Position numbers and translations under genes: made by a program | Shown: in pieces, positions 16,142 to 25,033 of the stretch | Layout: each line of letters opens with the position of its first letter | Numbering within the stretch: position 1 is the first letter of the stretch | Source: Ga0077536 sp943370145 | Lineage (GTDB): Bacteria; Pseudomonadota; Gammaproteobacteria; Ga0077536 | NCBI GenBank assembly: GCA_943370145.1 | Contig: CALRPY020000004.1 | Coordinates: 45,601 to 109,600, forward strand | DNA: 64,000 bases | Reading direction: 5' to 3' | The notes under the pieces: model-generated | The model's database searches: none | What the model saw: the letters and a program-made list of their open reading frames with translations, nothing else | Told to the model about the DNA's origin: nothing

Positions 16142-17361
16142 TGGAACCCGCCACGCCCCCGGCACTCCCCCCTGAAACGATCTTCGGCACCCCGCAGACG
16201 GATTGCGCCATCCGCCTGATGCTGCTCGGCTCGGGTGAACTCGGCAAGGAAGTGGCGCTGGAAGCCCAGCGCCTCGGTGTCGAGGTGATCGCCGTGGACC
16301 GCTATGCCGGCGCACCGGCGATGCAGGTCGCCCACCGGCATCACGTGATCGACATGCTCGATGGTGACGCGCTGGAGCGCGTAATCGAGCTGGAACGGCC
16401 GCATCTCATCCTGCCCGAGGTCGAGGCCATCGCAACCCAGCGCCTCGTCGAGCTGGAGGCGCGCGGCTGGCGCGTCGCGCCGTCGGCCCGCGCCGCGCGC
16501 CTGACGATGGACCGTGAAGGCATCCGCCGGCTTGCCGCCGAGGAACTGGGGTTGCCGACGTCGCGCTACGAGTTCGCCGGCAACGACGCGGAATGCCGCG
16601 CCGCGATCGGACGGATCGGTTTGCCGTGCGTCGTCAAACCCGTGATGAGCTCGTCCGGCAAGGGCCAGTTGCTCGTGCGCAGCCCCGCGGATGTCGACAT
16701 CGCCTGGGCCACCGCCGTGGCCGGGGCCCGCGCCGCCGTGCCACGCGTGATCGTAGAGGCCTTCGTCGACTTCGACTACGAAATCACCCTGCTGACCGTG
16801 CGCCACGTCGGCGGCACCGCGTTCTGTGCGCCCATCGGCCACCTGCAGATCGACGGCGACTACCGCGAGTCCTGGCAGCCGCAGCCGATGTCCGCGCTCG
16901 CGCGGGAGCGCGCCGAGGCGATGGCCGAACGCGTCACCGCGGCGCTGGGTGGCCATGGGATATTCGGCGTCGAACTGTTCGTGAAGGGCGACGAGGTCAT
17001 CTTCAGCGAGGTCTCCCCCCGGCCGCACGATACCGGCATGGTCACCCTGACAGGCCAGGAACTTTCCGAATTCGCGCTGCATGTGCGTGCCGTGCTGGGG
17101 CTGCCCGTCCCGGCCATCGTGCAGGACGCGCCGGCCGCGTCGGTGGCCATTCTCGGCAGCGGCCACGGCCGGCGCATCCGCTACCACGGCGTGCCGGCGG
17201 CGCTGCGCGAGCCGGGCACGAGCCTGCGGCTGTTCGGCAAGCCGGAAGTCCAGGGCAAGCGGCGACTTGCCGTGGCGCTGGCCCGCGACACGAGCGTCGA
17301 GGGGGCGCGCGAAAAGGCGCGTCGCGTCGCGGCGGCGATCCGCATCGACATCGAACCCTGA
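16141..17361 (+). CDS. purT: Formate-dependent phosphoribosylglycinamide formyltransferase PurT
   Basis: A 406-residue ATP-grasp enzyme of purine synthesis. It makes formyl-GAR from GAR, ATP and formate, an alternative to the folate-dependent PurN. Visible landmarks are MLLGSGELGKEVALEAQRLG at the N-terminus, EVEAIATQRLVELE, the ATP-grasp loop KPVMSSSGKGQ, and FGVELFVKGDEVIFSEVSPRPHDTGMVTL with the metal-binding acids. Length is close to the E. coli protein (392), with a short N-terminal extension of about 20 residues before MLLGSG. ATG 16141 overlaps the pdxB stop by one base, implying translational coupling. Confidence 0.95.
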   Translation: MEPATPPALPPETIFGTPQTDCAIRLMLLGSGELGKEVALEAQRLGVEVIAVDRYAGAPAMQVAHRHHVIDMLDGDALERVIELERPHLILPEVEAIATQRLVELEARGWRVAPSARAARLTMDREGIRRLAAEELGLPTSRYEFAGNDAECRAAIGRIGLPCVVKPVMSSSGKGQLLVRSPADVDIAWATAVAGARAAVPRVIVEAFVDFDYEITLLTVRHVGGTAFCAPIGHLQIDGDYRESWQPQPMSALARERAEAMAERVTAALGGHGIFGVELFVKGDEVIFSEVSPRPHDTGMVTLTGQELSEFALHVRAVLGLPVPAIVQDAPAASVAILGSGHGRRIRYHGVPAALREPGTSLRLFGKPEVQGKRRLAVALARDTSVEGAREKARRVAAAIRIDIEP

Positions 17362-17419
17362 GGCCGCGGCCCGTCGCGGCCGCCCATTACCACTCGCAAA
17401 ACGACAGGAGACGCGTGAA

Positions 17420-17815
17420 ATGAGACTGATGCACACGATGCTGCGGGTCACCGATCTCGACCGGGCACTCGGCTTCTACTGTGACGTGCTGGGCATGAAC
17501 CTGATTCGGCGCAAGGACTACCCGGAGGGCCGGTTCACGCTGGCCTTCGTCGGCTACGGCGCGGAGAGCGACTCCACGGTGCTCGAACTGACCCACAACT
17601 GGGACACCGCCGCCTACGAGATGGGCGGCGCCTACGGCCACATCGCGATTGGCGTCGATGACGTCTACGCGACCTGCGAGCGTATCCGCGAGCGCGGCGG
17701 CAAGATCGTCCGCGAGGCCGGCCCGATGAAGGGCGGCCGCACCGTCATCGCCTTTGTCGAGGACCCCGACGGCTACAAGGTCGAAATCCTGCAGGACGAA
17801 CCGAACCCCGGTTGA
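17420..17815 (+). CDS. gloA: Lactoylglutathione lyase (glyoxalase I)
   Basis: A 131-residue vicinal-oxygen-chelate enzyme that converts the methylglyoxal-glutathione hemithioacetal to S-lactoylglutathione. The four metal ligands fall at the same numbers as in E. coli GloA: H5, E56, H74 and E122. The short length and absence of the eukaryotic insertions indicate the nickel-type bacterial form. The ATG at 17420 follows AGGAG (17406-17410) and places H5 correctly; the frame is open upstream but inside purT. It follows purT by 58 bases. Confidence 0.97.
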   Translation: MRLMHTMLRVTDLDRALGFYCDVLGMNLIRRKDYPEGRFTLAFVGYGAESDSTVLELTHNWDTAAYEMGGAYGHIAIGVDDVYATCERIRERGGKIVREAGPMKGGRTVIAFVEDPDGYKVEILQDEPNPG

Positions 17816-17875
17816 CCCGTCGCTCAATTCGAGCGTTGCGGGCGATGCGTGCGTTGCTGCCCGCTCGGGCCTTTA

Positions 17876-17884
17876 TGCTAGAGT
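17876..17884 (+). promoter_or_regulatory. Extended -10 promoter candidate before mlaC
   Basis: TG-C-TAGAGT (17876-17884) lies in the 175-base gap between gloA and mlaC. A TTGCTG 19 bases further upstream is an indifferent -35. It may start the mlaC-ibaG-murA transcript. Confidence 0.35.
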
Positions 17885-17990
17885 ACGCGCCGGTTTTTCC
17901 GAACGCTGCCGTACTGGCCGTTGCCAGCGCGGCAGTCCGCAGCCAAGCTGACCACCTATCGCAAGATCGCCGCCGGGAGAGGTTCGTCGA

Positions 17991-18599
17991 ATGAAACGAT
18001 TTGTGCTTGTGTGCGCCGCCGCCCTGTTCATGGGCCTCGCCGGTGCCGTGAATGCGAGTGATGACGCGCAGACTGTCGTGCAGACGACCACGGACGCGGT
18101 GGTCGAGCGGGTGCGCGCCGAGAAGGACGCCCTGCGGACGGATCCGGCCAAGATGTACGGCCTGGTGTCGGAAATGATCTTCCCGCATTTCGACTTCAAC
18201 ATCATGTCGCAGTGGGTGCTCGGCGAACACTGGAAGACGACCGATGCCGCCCAGCAGGCCGAATTCGTCGAGCAGTTCCGTCGCCTGCTGGTGCGCACCT
18301 ACGCGACCGCGCTGCTCGAGTACTCCGACCAGTCGATTTCCTATCCGCCGTCGGAAGCCTCGCACAATCCGAAGACCGCCGTGGTCAAGCAGGACATCAA
18401 GCAGGCGGGCGGCACGTCGATGCCGGTCGTCTACCGCCTGCACAACAAGACGGGCAGCTGGAAGGTGTTCGACGTCTCGGTCGACGGCGTGAGCCTCGTG
18501 AAGACCTACAAGTCGTCGTTCGCGCAGATCATCACCGATGGCGGCATCGGCAAGCTGATCGAGACGCTGCAAACCAAGAACAAGGACCTCGGGCTCTGA
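17991..18599 (+). CDS. mlaC: Phospholipid-transport periplasmic chaperone MlaC
   Basis: A 202-residue exported protein with a signal peptide ending near VNA at about 22. The MlaC/Ttg2D pattern is clear: IFPHFDFNIMSQWVLGEHW, QFVEQFRRLLVRTYATALLEY (seen as EFVEQFRRLLV), and the C-terminal DVSVDGVSLVKTYKSSFAQII. MlaC carries phospholipids between the outer-membrane MlaA complex and the inner-membrane MlaFEDB transporter. In E. coli the order is mlaFEDCB-ibaG-murA. Here ibaG and murA follow as expected, but gloA lies upstream and only 70 bases separate mlaC from ibaG, so mlaF, mlaE, mlaD and mlaB are not at this locus. Confidence 0.92.
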   Translation: MKRFVLVCAAALFMGLAGAVNASDDAQTVVQTTTDAVVERVRAEKDALRTDPAKMYGLVSEMIFPHFDFNIMSQWVLGEHWKTTDAAQQAEFVEQFRRLLVRTYATALLEYSDQSISYPPSEASHNPKTAVVKQDIKQAGGTSMPVVYRLHNKTGSWKVFDVSVDGVSLVKTYKSSFAQIITDGGIGKLIETLQTKNKDLGL

Positions 18600-18669
18600 G
18601 CCGGCGCGCCGCGGCCACGGCCGGATCATCAAGGGTGAATCCCATTTCCACTCATCAGCGATTGCCCCG

Positions 18670-18924
18670 ATGACCAGTGACCAGATCAAATCGATGATCG
18701 AGGACGGCATCCCCGGCGCAGCGGCCCATGTCGACGGCGACGACGGCGTGCACTTCGCGGCGCGCATCGTCTTCGATGGTTTCGCGGGGCTCAACGCGGT
18801 CAAGCGTCACCAGCTCGTCTACAAGGCGCTGGGAACGCACATGGGGCAGGCGATCCACGCCCTGTCGATCCAAACCTATACCGGCGAAGAATGGCAGCAT
18901 CAGCAACCGTTCAAGACCCTCTGA
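18670..18924 (+). CDS. ibaG: BolA-family protein IbaG
   Basis: An 84-residue BolA/IbaG-family protein. The helix-turn AARIVFDGFAGLNAVKRHQLVYKALG and the conserved His in AIHALSIQTYT match the family, in which that His helps hold an iron-sulfur cluster with monothiol glutaredoxin partners. IbaG is the acid-stress-linked paralogue that sits before murA in many gammaproteobacteria, as here (13-base gap to murA). The length is normal. Confidence 0.92.
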   Translation: MTSDQIKSMIEDGIPGAAAHVDGDDGVHFAARIVFDGFAGLNAVKRHQLVYKALGTHMGQAIHALSIQTYTGEEWQHQQPFKTL

Positions 18925-18937
18925 CGGTTGCGACCCG

Positions 18938-20197
18938 ATGGATAAACTGATCATTCAGGGCGGCCACCGCCTGCACGGCGAAATCCGGATCTCGGGCGCG
19001 AAGAACGCCGCGCTGCCGATACTCGCGGCGACCCTGCTCGCGAATTCCCCGGTGACCGTCTGCAACGTGCCCCACCTGCACGACATCACGACCACGATGG
19101 AACTGCTGGGCCGCATGGGCCTGGAGCTGACCATCGACGAAAAGATGAACGTGCACGTCGACAGCAGCACGATTCGCGAATTCTTCGCGCCCTACGAGCT
19201 CGTGCGCACGATGCGGGCGTCGATCCTGGTGCTCGGCCCGCTGCTCGCGCGCTTCGGGCGCGCGGACGTGTCGCTCCCCGGAGGCTGCGCAATCGGCTCG
19301 CGCCCGGTGAACCTGCACCTGCAGGGACTCGCCGCGATGGGCGCCGACCTGACGGTCGACGGCGGTTACATCCGGGCCACCGCGAAGCGCCTGAAGGGCG
19401 TTGACCTGTGGCTGGACCTCGTGACGGTCACCGGCACCGAGAACCTGATGATGGCCGCGACCATGGCGAAGGGGGTGACCATCATCCGCAACGCCGCGCG
19501 CGAGCCGGAGGTCGTCGACCTCGCGAACTGCCTGCAGAGCATGGGCGCGCGCATCGAGGGCGCGGGTACCGACACGATACGCATCGAGGGGGTCGACGAA
19601 CTGACCGGCACGCACTACGAAATCCTGCCGGACCGCATCGAAACCGGGACTTACCTCGTCGCCGCCGCGATGACCGGCGGCCACGTGAAGCTCAAGAACA
19701 CGCGTCCGGACCTCCTCGAGTCCGTGCTGTCCAAGCTGCACGAGGCCGGCGCCGAGATTGAATCCGGCGAGAACTGGATCGAACTGCGCATGAATGAACG
19801 GCGGCCGCGCGCGGTGAGCCTGCACACATCCCCTTACCCGGGATTCCCGACCGACATGCAGGCCCAGTTCACCGCGCTGAACGCGATGGCCGAGGGCACG
19901 GGCGTCATCACCGAGTCCGTGTTCGAGAACCGTTTCATGCACGTGCTCGAGCTGCAGCGCATGGGCGCCGACATCAAGATCGAGGGCAACACCACGATCA
20001 CCACCGGCGTACCGAAGCTCAAGAGCGCGCCGCTGATGGCGACCGACCTGCGGGCCTCCGCGAGCCTCGTGCTGGCCGGCCTGGTCGCCGAGGGCGCCAC
20101 GGAGGTCGATCGGATCTACCATATCGACCGTGGCTACGAGACGATCGAGGAGAAGCTGTCGAACCTCGGCGCCCAGATCCGGCGCGTCCCGGCCTGA
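18938..20197 (+). CDS. murA: UDP-N-acetylglucosamine 1-carboxyvinyltransferase MurA
   Basis: A 419-residue enzyme catalysing the first committed step of peptidoglycan synthesis: enolpyruvyl transfer from phosphoenolpyruvate to UDP-GlcNAc. K22 lies in SGAKNAALP, and the catalytic cysteine, C117 in LPGGCAIGSRP, is present, so it should be sensitive to fosfomycin. The usual Arg/Asp segment ATDLRASASLVLAGL is near the end. Length equals that of E. coli MurA. The ATG at 18938 closely follows ibaG. The remaining cytoplasmic mur genes are in the dcw cluster at 34594-44590. Confidence 0.97.
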   Translation: MDKLIIQGGHRLHGEIRISGAKNAALPILAATLLANSPVTVCNVPHLHDITTTMELLGRMGLELTIDEKMNVHVDSSTIREFFAPYELVRTMRASILVLGPLLARFGRADVSLPGGCAIGSRPVNLHLQGLAAMGADLTVDGGYIRATAKRLKGVDLWLDLVTVTGTENLMMAATMAKGVTIIRNAAREPEVVDLANCLQSMGARIEGAGTDTIRIEGVDELTGTHYEILPDRIETGTYLVAAAMTGGHVKLKNTRPDLLESVLSKLHEAGAEIESGENWIELRMNERRPRAVSLHTSPYPGFPTDMQAQFTALNAMAEGTGVITESVFENRFMHVLELQRMGADIKIEGNTTITTGVPKLKSAPLMATDLRASASLVLAGLVAEGATEVDRIYHIDRGYETIEEKLSNLGAQIRRVPA

Positions 20198-20252
20198 ACC
20201 GGCGTCGCGCCCCGCGACGTAACATAGGCAGCCGCCAGCGGACCGTTCGAAC

Positions 20253-20921
20253 ATGACCCGACTGCCCGAATCCGATCAGCTCGTCATTGCGGTCTCCAAG
20301 GGTCGCATCTTCAAGGACGCACTGCCGCTCCTCGAGCAGGTCGGCGTGCGTCCCACCGACGATCCCGAGAAGTCGCGCAAGCTCATCCTCGATACCACGG
20401 ACCCGGGCATCAAGCTGGTGATCATCCGGGCCAGCGACGTCCCGACCTATGTCGAATACGGCGCGGCCGACGTGGGCGTCGCCGGCAAGGACGTCCTGCT
20501 CGAATACGACGGTGACGGCTACTACGAACCGCTGGACCTGCGCATCGCGCGCTGCCGGCTCATGGTGGCCGGGCCGGCCAGCGAAGGTCCGCCGCCTACC
20601 CGCCTGCGCGTGGCGACCAAGTATGCCGCGATCACCCGGCGTTACTTCGCCGAGAAGGGCGTGCAGACCGAGATCATCAAGCTCTATGGCTCGATGGAAC
20701 TGGCGCCGCTGGTCGGCCTGGCCGACCGAATCGTCGATCTCGTCGACACCGGCAACACCCTCAAGGCCAATGGCCTCAAGCCGCTGGAACACATCTGCGA
20801 CATCAGCTCGCGGCTCATCGTGAACAAGGCGGCGCTGAAGACCAAGCACGCCCGCGTGACTGCGCTGGTGCGCAAGCTCGCGGCGGCCGTCGGCGCCACC
20901 TCGCCGTGGAGTGCGGCATGA
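20253..20921 (+). CDS. hisG: ATP phosphoribosyltransferase, short form HisG
   Basis: A 222-residue HisG of the short type, which lacks the C-terminal ACT-like regulatory domain. It catalyses the first step of histidine synthesis, joining ATP and PRPP. Landmarks are AVSKGRIFKDALPLLEQVG, the YGAADVGVAGKDVL segment and the PRPP-binding loop GSMELAPLVGLADRIVDLVDTGNTLKANGL. Short HisG enzymes are active only with the HisRS-like subunit HisZ, which is not in this window. The stop overlaps the hisD start as ATGA. The slot after murA is the same as in Pseudomonas. Confidence 0.96.
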   Translation: MTRLPESDQLVIAVSKGRIFKDALPLLEQVGVRPTDDPEKSRKLILDTTDPGIKLVIIRASDVPTYVEYGAADVGVAGKDVLLEYDGDGYYEPLDLRIARCRLMVAGPASEGPPPTRLRVATKYAAITRRYFAEKGVQTEIIKLYGSMELAPLVGLADRIVDLVDTGNTLKANGLKPLEHICDISSRLIVNKAALKTKHARVTALVRKLAAAVGATSPWSAA

Positions 20922-22222
20922 GCGCGCGCATCGCACGCCTGTCGACGAGCCAGGCCGATTTCGACGCGCGGCTGGCCGGCTTGCTCGCCTACGACGAGGA
21001 ATCGTCAGCCGCGGTGCACGACGCGGTGCGCGAAATCCTCCGCGCGGTGCGCATCGAGGGTGATGCCGCGCTGCTGCGCTACACGAACCGCTTCGACCAA
21101 CGCCAGGTCCTGGACGCCGCCGAACTCGAAATCACCGGCCTCGCCCGGCACGCGGAAGCGATTGAGCCGGCGCTGCGCCAGACCCTCGAGGACGCTGCGG
21201 CCCGCATCCGTGACTATCACGAACGCCAGCGGCAGGCATCCTGGGAATATTCGGACGGCAACGGGACCGTGCTCGGCCAGCAGGTCACGCCGCTCGACCG
21301 GGCGGGGATTTACGTGCCGGGCGGCAAGGCAGCCTATCCGTCCTCGGTGCTGATGAATGCGATTCCGGCCAAGGTGGCGGGCGTCGGCGAGGTCATCATG
21401 GTCGTGCCGGCGCCGCACGGCAGCGTCGAGCCCGTGGTGCTCGCGGCCGCGCACGTCGCCGGGGTCGACCGCGTGTTCTCGATTGGCGGTGCACAGGCCG
21501 TCGCCGCGCTTGCCTATGGCACCGCGACCGTGCCCGCCGTCGACAAGATCGTCGGCCCCGGCAATATCTACGTCGCGACCGCCAAGTCGATGGTGTTCGG
21601 CAAGGTCGGCATCGACATGATTGCCGGGCCCTCCGAGATCCTCGTGATATGCGACGGCGAAACCGACCCCGACTGGGTCGCGATGGATCTCTTCTCCCAG
21701 GCCGAACACGATGAACAGGCCCAGGCCATCCTGCTGGCGCCTGGCGCCGCCTACCTCGACCGGGTGGCCGCGAGCATCGAGCGGCTGCTGCCGCAGATGC
21801 CGCGCGCGTCCATCATCGCCACCGCGCTGGCCGCGCGCGGCGCGCTGATCGAGGTGCGTGACCTCGACGAGGCGGCCGCGATCGCGAACCGCATCGCGCC
21901 CGAGCACCTCGAACTGTCGGTTGCCGACCCGCGGGCGCTGATGGCGAAGATTCGGCACGCCGGCGCCATCTTCCTCGGCCGTTACGCGGCCGAACCCCTC
22001 GGCGACTACTGCGCGGGCCCGAACCATGTCCTGCCCACCGCGGGAACCGCGCGCTTCTCGTCACCGCTCGGCGTCTACGATTTCCAGAAGCGTTCGTCGA
22101 TCATCGACGTGCAGGCGGACGGCGCCATCCGCCTGGGGCGTATCGCCTCCGCGCTCGCGCGCGCCGAGGGCCTCGTCGCCCATGCCCGTTCCGCCGAGTT
22201 GAGAATCGAAAAGCCGGCCTGA
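20918..22222 (+). CDS. hisD: Histidinol dehydrogenase HisD
   Basis: A 434-residue zinc enzyme catalysing the last two steps of histidine synthesis: histidinol to histidinal to histidine, with two NAD. Recognised segments are YVPGGKAAYPSSVLMNAIPAKVAGV, IGGAQAVAALAYGT, KIVGPGNIYVATAKS, GPSEILVICD, SQAEHDEQAQAILL with zinc ligands, IAPEHLEL and the C-terminal YDFQKRSSI. The length is the same as in E. coli. ATG 20918 overlaps the hisG stop; an earlier in-frame ATG at 20906 is less likely. No further his gene follows; the pet operon comes next. Confidence 0.97.
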   Translation: MSARIARLSTSQADFDARLAGLLAYDEESSAAVHDAVREILRAVRIEGDAALLRYTNRFDQRQVLDAAELEITGLARHAEAIEPALRQTLEDAAARIRDYHERQRQASWEYSDGNGTVLGQQVTPLDRAGIYVPGGKAAYPSSVLMNAIPAKVAGVGEVIMVVPAPHGSVEPVVLAAAHVAGVDRVFSIGGAQAVAALAYGTATVPAVDKIVGPGNIYVATAKSMVFGKVGIDMIAGPSEILVICDGETDPDWVAMDLFSQAEHDEQAQAILLAPGAAYLDRVAASIERLLPQMPRASIIATALAARGALIEVRDLDEAAAIANRIAPEHLELSVADPRALMAKIRHAGAIFLGRYAAEPLGDYCAGPNHVLPTAGTARFSSPLGVYDFQKRSSIIDVQADGAIRLGRIASALARAEGLVAHARSAELRIEKPA

Positions 22223-22274
22223 ACGGGGGCGTCCGGGACGCCCGGCGGGCGCAGCCTTCCTGCGCAAAGTTGGT

Positions 22275-22280
22275 TATACT
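22275..22280 (+). promoter_or_regulatory. -10 promoter candidate for the pet (bc1) operon
   Basis: TATACT at 22275-22280, within TTGGTTATACT, lies in the 214-base gap between hisD and petA, about 157 bases before the petA start. No good -35 is seen, so the call is tentative. Confidence 0.35.
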
Positions 22281-22436
22281 CGCGCCGTTTCGGCTAGAAC
22301 TATTCGCGACATTCCGGTGGTGTCCACCACGCGCGACGGCAGCCGCGATGAGACCAGAGGCACGCCGGATACGCCGGTGTCCTTGACCGCCGGGCGCAAG
22401 CCCGCCGGTGTCCAGATACAGGAGAACTTGCAAATC

Positions 22437-23036
22437 ATGAGCGACGACGCCGTCGATACCCGCAGACGCCGCTTCCTGACCGGCACGACCGTGGTCATTG
22501 GAGGCATCGGCGCCGCTTTCGCAGCGGTGCCCTTCGTGTCCTCCTTCCAGCCGAGCGCGAAGGCGAAAGCCATCGGTGCCCCGGTCGAAGTGGACATCAG
22601 CAAACTGGAGCCCGGCCAGCGCATCATCCAGAAATGGCGCGGCAAGCCGGTGTGGGTCGTGCGCCGTACGCCCGAGATGATCGAGGGACTGAAAAACCTC
22701 GAAGCCTCCGCGCTGCGTGACCCGGCTTCCGATCAATCGGTGCAGCCGGAATACGCGAAGAACGCGTGGCGGTCCGAGAATCCCGAATTCCTCGTCCTGA
22801 TCGGCGTGTGCACCCATCTGGGGTGCTCGCCGAGCTTCGTGCCGGAGCTGAATGCCGCCGGCGTCAAGCAGCCCTGGAAAGGCGGCTTCTTCTGCCCGTG
22901 CCATGGTTCGCAGTTCGACCTCGCGGGTCGTGTCTACGCGGGCGTGCCCGCGCCGACGAACATGGACGTCCCGCCCTACCGCTTCGTCAACGAGACCAGG
23001 CTGGTGGTGGGCGAGGACAAAGGAGGCGCGGCATGA
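22437..23036 (+). CDS. petA: Ubiquinol-cytochrome c reductase Rieske iron-sulfur subunit
   Basis: A 199-residue Rieske protein of the cytochrome bc1 complex. Its N-terminus has a twin-arginine-like stretch, TRRRRFLTG (8-16), and one membrane anchor (about 15-35), as expected for a Tat-exported, uncleaved Rieske protein. The 2Fe-2S ligands are C125-T-H127-L-G-C130 and C153-P-C155-H156. The ATG at 22437 follows AGGAG (22420-22424). It overlaps petB by four bases (ATGA). The complex passes electrons from ubiquinol to cytochrome c and pumps protons. Confidence 0.96.
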   Translation: MSDDAVDTRRRRFLTGTTVVIGGIGAAFAAVPFVSSFQPSAKAKAIGAPVEVDISKLEPGQRIIQKWRGKPVWVVRRTPEMIEGLKNLEASALRDPASDQSVQPEYAKNAWRSENPEFLVLIGVCTHLGCSPSFVPELNAAGVKQPWKGGFFCPCHGSQFDLAGRVYAGVPAPTNMDVPPYRFVNETRLVVGEDKGGAA

Positions 23037-24289
23037 AGGCGAACAAGGACCAACAGCTGACCGGTCTGCTCGGCTGGGTCGACGAGCGTTTCCCGCTCAT
23101 GACCTGGTGGAACGATCACATGGGCCAGTACTACGCGCCCAGGAACTTCAACATCTGGTACTACTTCGGCGTCTTCTCGCTGGTAGTGTTCGCGATCCAG
23201 ATCCTGACCGGCATCTGGCTCGTCATGAACTACAAGCCGGACGGCGAACTCGCCTTCGCGTCCGTCGAATACATCATGCGGGACGTCGAGTGGGGCTGGC
23301 TCATCCGGTACATGCACTCGACGGGCGCATCCGCGTTCTTCATCGTGATCTACCTGCACATGTTCCGGGGCATCCTGTACGGTTCGTACAAGAAGCCTCG
23401 CGAACTGATCTGGATCCTGGGCATGCTGCTCTACCTGAGCCTCATGGCCGAGGCGTTCATGGGATACCTGCTGCCCTGGGGCCAGATGTCCTTCTGGGGC
23501 GCACAGGTGATCATCTCCCTGTTCGGCGCGGTGCCGGTCATCGGTGACACGCTGACGGAATGGATCCGCGGCGACTACGTCGTGTCCGACATCACCCTGA
23601 ACCGTTTCTTCTCGCTGCACGTCATCGCACTGCCGTTCGCGATAGCGGGGCTCGTGTTCCTGCACATCATCGCGCTGCATGAAGTCGGTTCGAACAACCC
23701 GGACGGCGTCGAGATCAAGAAGCACAAGGATGCGAACGGCCGCCCGCTGGACGGCATCCCGTTCCACCCGTACTACTCGGTCAAGGACTTCGCCGGCATC
23801 GTGGTGTTCCTGATGTTCTTCTCGGCGGTGGTGTTCTTCGCCCCGGAAATGGGCGGCTACTTCCTCGAGGCGAACAACTTCATTCCGGCGAACCCGATGC
23901 AGACGCCGCTGCACATCGCGCCGGTGTGGTATTTCACGCCGTACTATTCGATCCTTCGCGCGAACACGATCAACTTCTTCTGGATCGACGCGAAGCTGTG
24001 GGGCGTGATCTTCATGGGGCTGGGCGTGATGGCTTTCTTCTTCATGCCCTGGCTCGACCGCAGCCCGGTGAAGTCGATCCGCTATCGCGGCGCGCTCTAC
24101 AAGACGGTGCTGGCGATTTTCGTCGTCGCCTTCCTGACGCTCGGTTACCTCGGCCTGCTGCCGCCAACCGAGGGACGCACGCTGGTCGCCCAGATCTGCA
24201 CCGTGATTTACTTCGCGTTCTTCGTGCTGATGCCGATCTACACGAAGCTCGACAAGACCAAGCCAGTTCCTGACAGGGTGACGACGTGA
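23033..24289 (+). CDS. petB: Cytochrome b of the bc1 complex
   Basis: A 418-residue multi-span protein with eight membrane helices. Landmarks are the first helix region FNIWYYFGVFSLVVFAIQILTGIWL, RYMHSTGASAFFIVIYLHMFRGILYGSYK (haem-binding helix), GYLLPWGQMSFWGAQVI (quinol-oxidation site), LNRFFSLHVIALPFAIAGLVFLHIIALHEVGSNNP (second haem helix) and the FAPEMGGYFLE (PEWG-like) loop. It holds haems bL and bH and both quinone sites. ATG 23033 overlaps the petA stop, and the stop shares one base with the petC start. Confidence 0.97.
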   Translation: MKANKDQQLTGLLGWVDERFPLMTWWNDHMGQYYAPRNFNIWYYFGVFSLVVFAIQILTGIWLVMNYKPDGELAFASVEYIMRDVEWGWLIRYMHSTGASAFFIVIYLHMFRGILYGSYKKPRELIWILGMLLYLSLMAEAFMGYLLPWGQMSFWGAQVIISLFGAVPVIGDTLTEWIRGDYVVSDITLNRFFSLHVIALPFAIAGLVFLHIIALHEVGSNNPDGVEIKKHKDANGRPLDGIPFHPYYSVKDFAGIVVFLMFFSAVVFFAPEMGGYFLEANNFIPANPMQTPLHIAPVWYFTPYYSILRANTINFFWIDAKLWGVIFMGLGVMAFFFMPWLDRSPVKSIRYRGALYKTVLAIFVVAFLTLGYLGLLPPTEGRTLVAQICTVIYFAFFVLMPIYTKLDKTKPVPDRVTT

Positions 24290-25032
24290 TGCGTACGCTG
24301 CTGCTCGCCATTGTTTTCTGTTGTGTGGCGCTCCCGGCTTTCGCCGAGAGCGGCCATGGTGGCCCCAAACTGCTCAACGCGAACGTCGATCTCGGCAACA
24401 CCGAGTCCCTGCAGCGCGGAGCCAGGCTGTTCATCAACTACTGCGTCAGCTGCCATTCGGCGCAATACATGCGCTATGGCCGCGTTGCGGCGGACCTCGG
24501 CATCCCCGAGGACGTCATGAAGGCGAACCTGATGTTCACGACCGACAAGATCGGCGACACGATGAACATCGCGATGAAGCCTGCGGACGCCGAGGCCTGG
24601 TTCGGCGTGACGCCGCCCGATTTGTCGGTCGTTGCACGCTCGCGCGGCGCGGACTGGCTGTTCAGCTTCCTGAACGGCTTCTACCTCGACGACAGCAAGC
24701 CCAGCGGCGTCAACAACCTGTATTTCCCGAGCACGGCGATGCCGCATGTGCTGTGGGAAATGCAGGGCATGAACCGCGCGGTGTTCGAAACGGAGACCCA
24801 GCATGGGGTCGAGGTACCGGTATTCCAGCGCTTCGACACCGAGCGGCCGGGCACGATGACGGATATCGAGTACAAGCGGGCCACGCGCGACCTGGTCAAC
24901 TTCCTGGTCTACGTGGGCGAGCCGGCCAAGATGGTCCGCTACGCACTGGGCGTGAAGGTCCTCGCGTTCCTGTTCGTGCTGTGGCTCGTCGCGTACGCCC
25001 TGAAACGCGAGTACTGGAAAGACGTGCATTGA
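24289..25032 (+). CDS. petC: Cytochrome c1 of the bc1 complex
   Basis: A 247-residue exported cytochrome. A signal peptide covers about residues 1-19 (ends PAFA). The haem-binding C52-V-S-C55-H56 follows, with the axial Met probably in STAMPHVLW. A C-terminal anchor, ALGVKVLAFLFVLWLVAYAL, is followed by a short basic cytoplasmic end. ATG 24289 overlaps the petB stop by one base; a GTG one codon upstream (24286) is an alternative start. It completes the petABC operon and is followed directly by sspA. Confidence 0.96.
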   Translation: MRTLLLAIVFCCVALPAFAESGHGGPKLLNANVDLGNTESLQRGARLFINYCVSCHSAQYMRYGRVAADLGIPEDVMKANLMFTTDKIGDTMNIAMKPADAEAWFGVTPPDLSVVARSRGADWLFSFLNGFYLDDSKPSGVNNLYFPSTAMPHVLWEMQGMNRAVFETETQHGVEVPVFQRFDTERPGTMTDIEYKRATRDLVNFLVYVGEPAKMVRYALGVKVLAFLFVLWLVAYALKREYWKDVH

Positions 25033-25033
25033 C

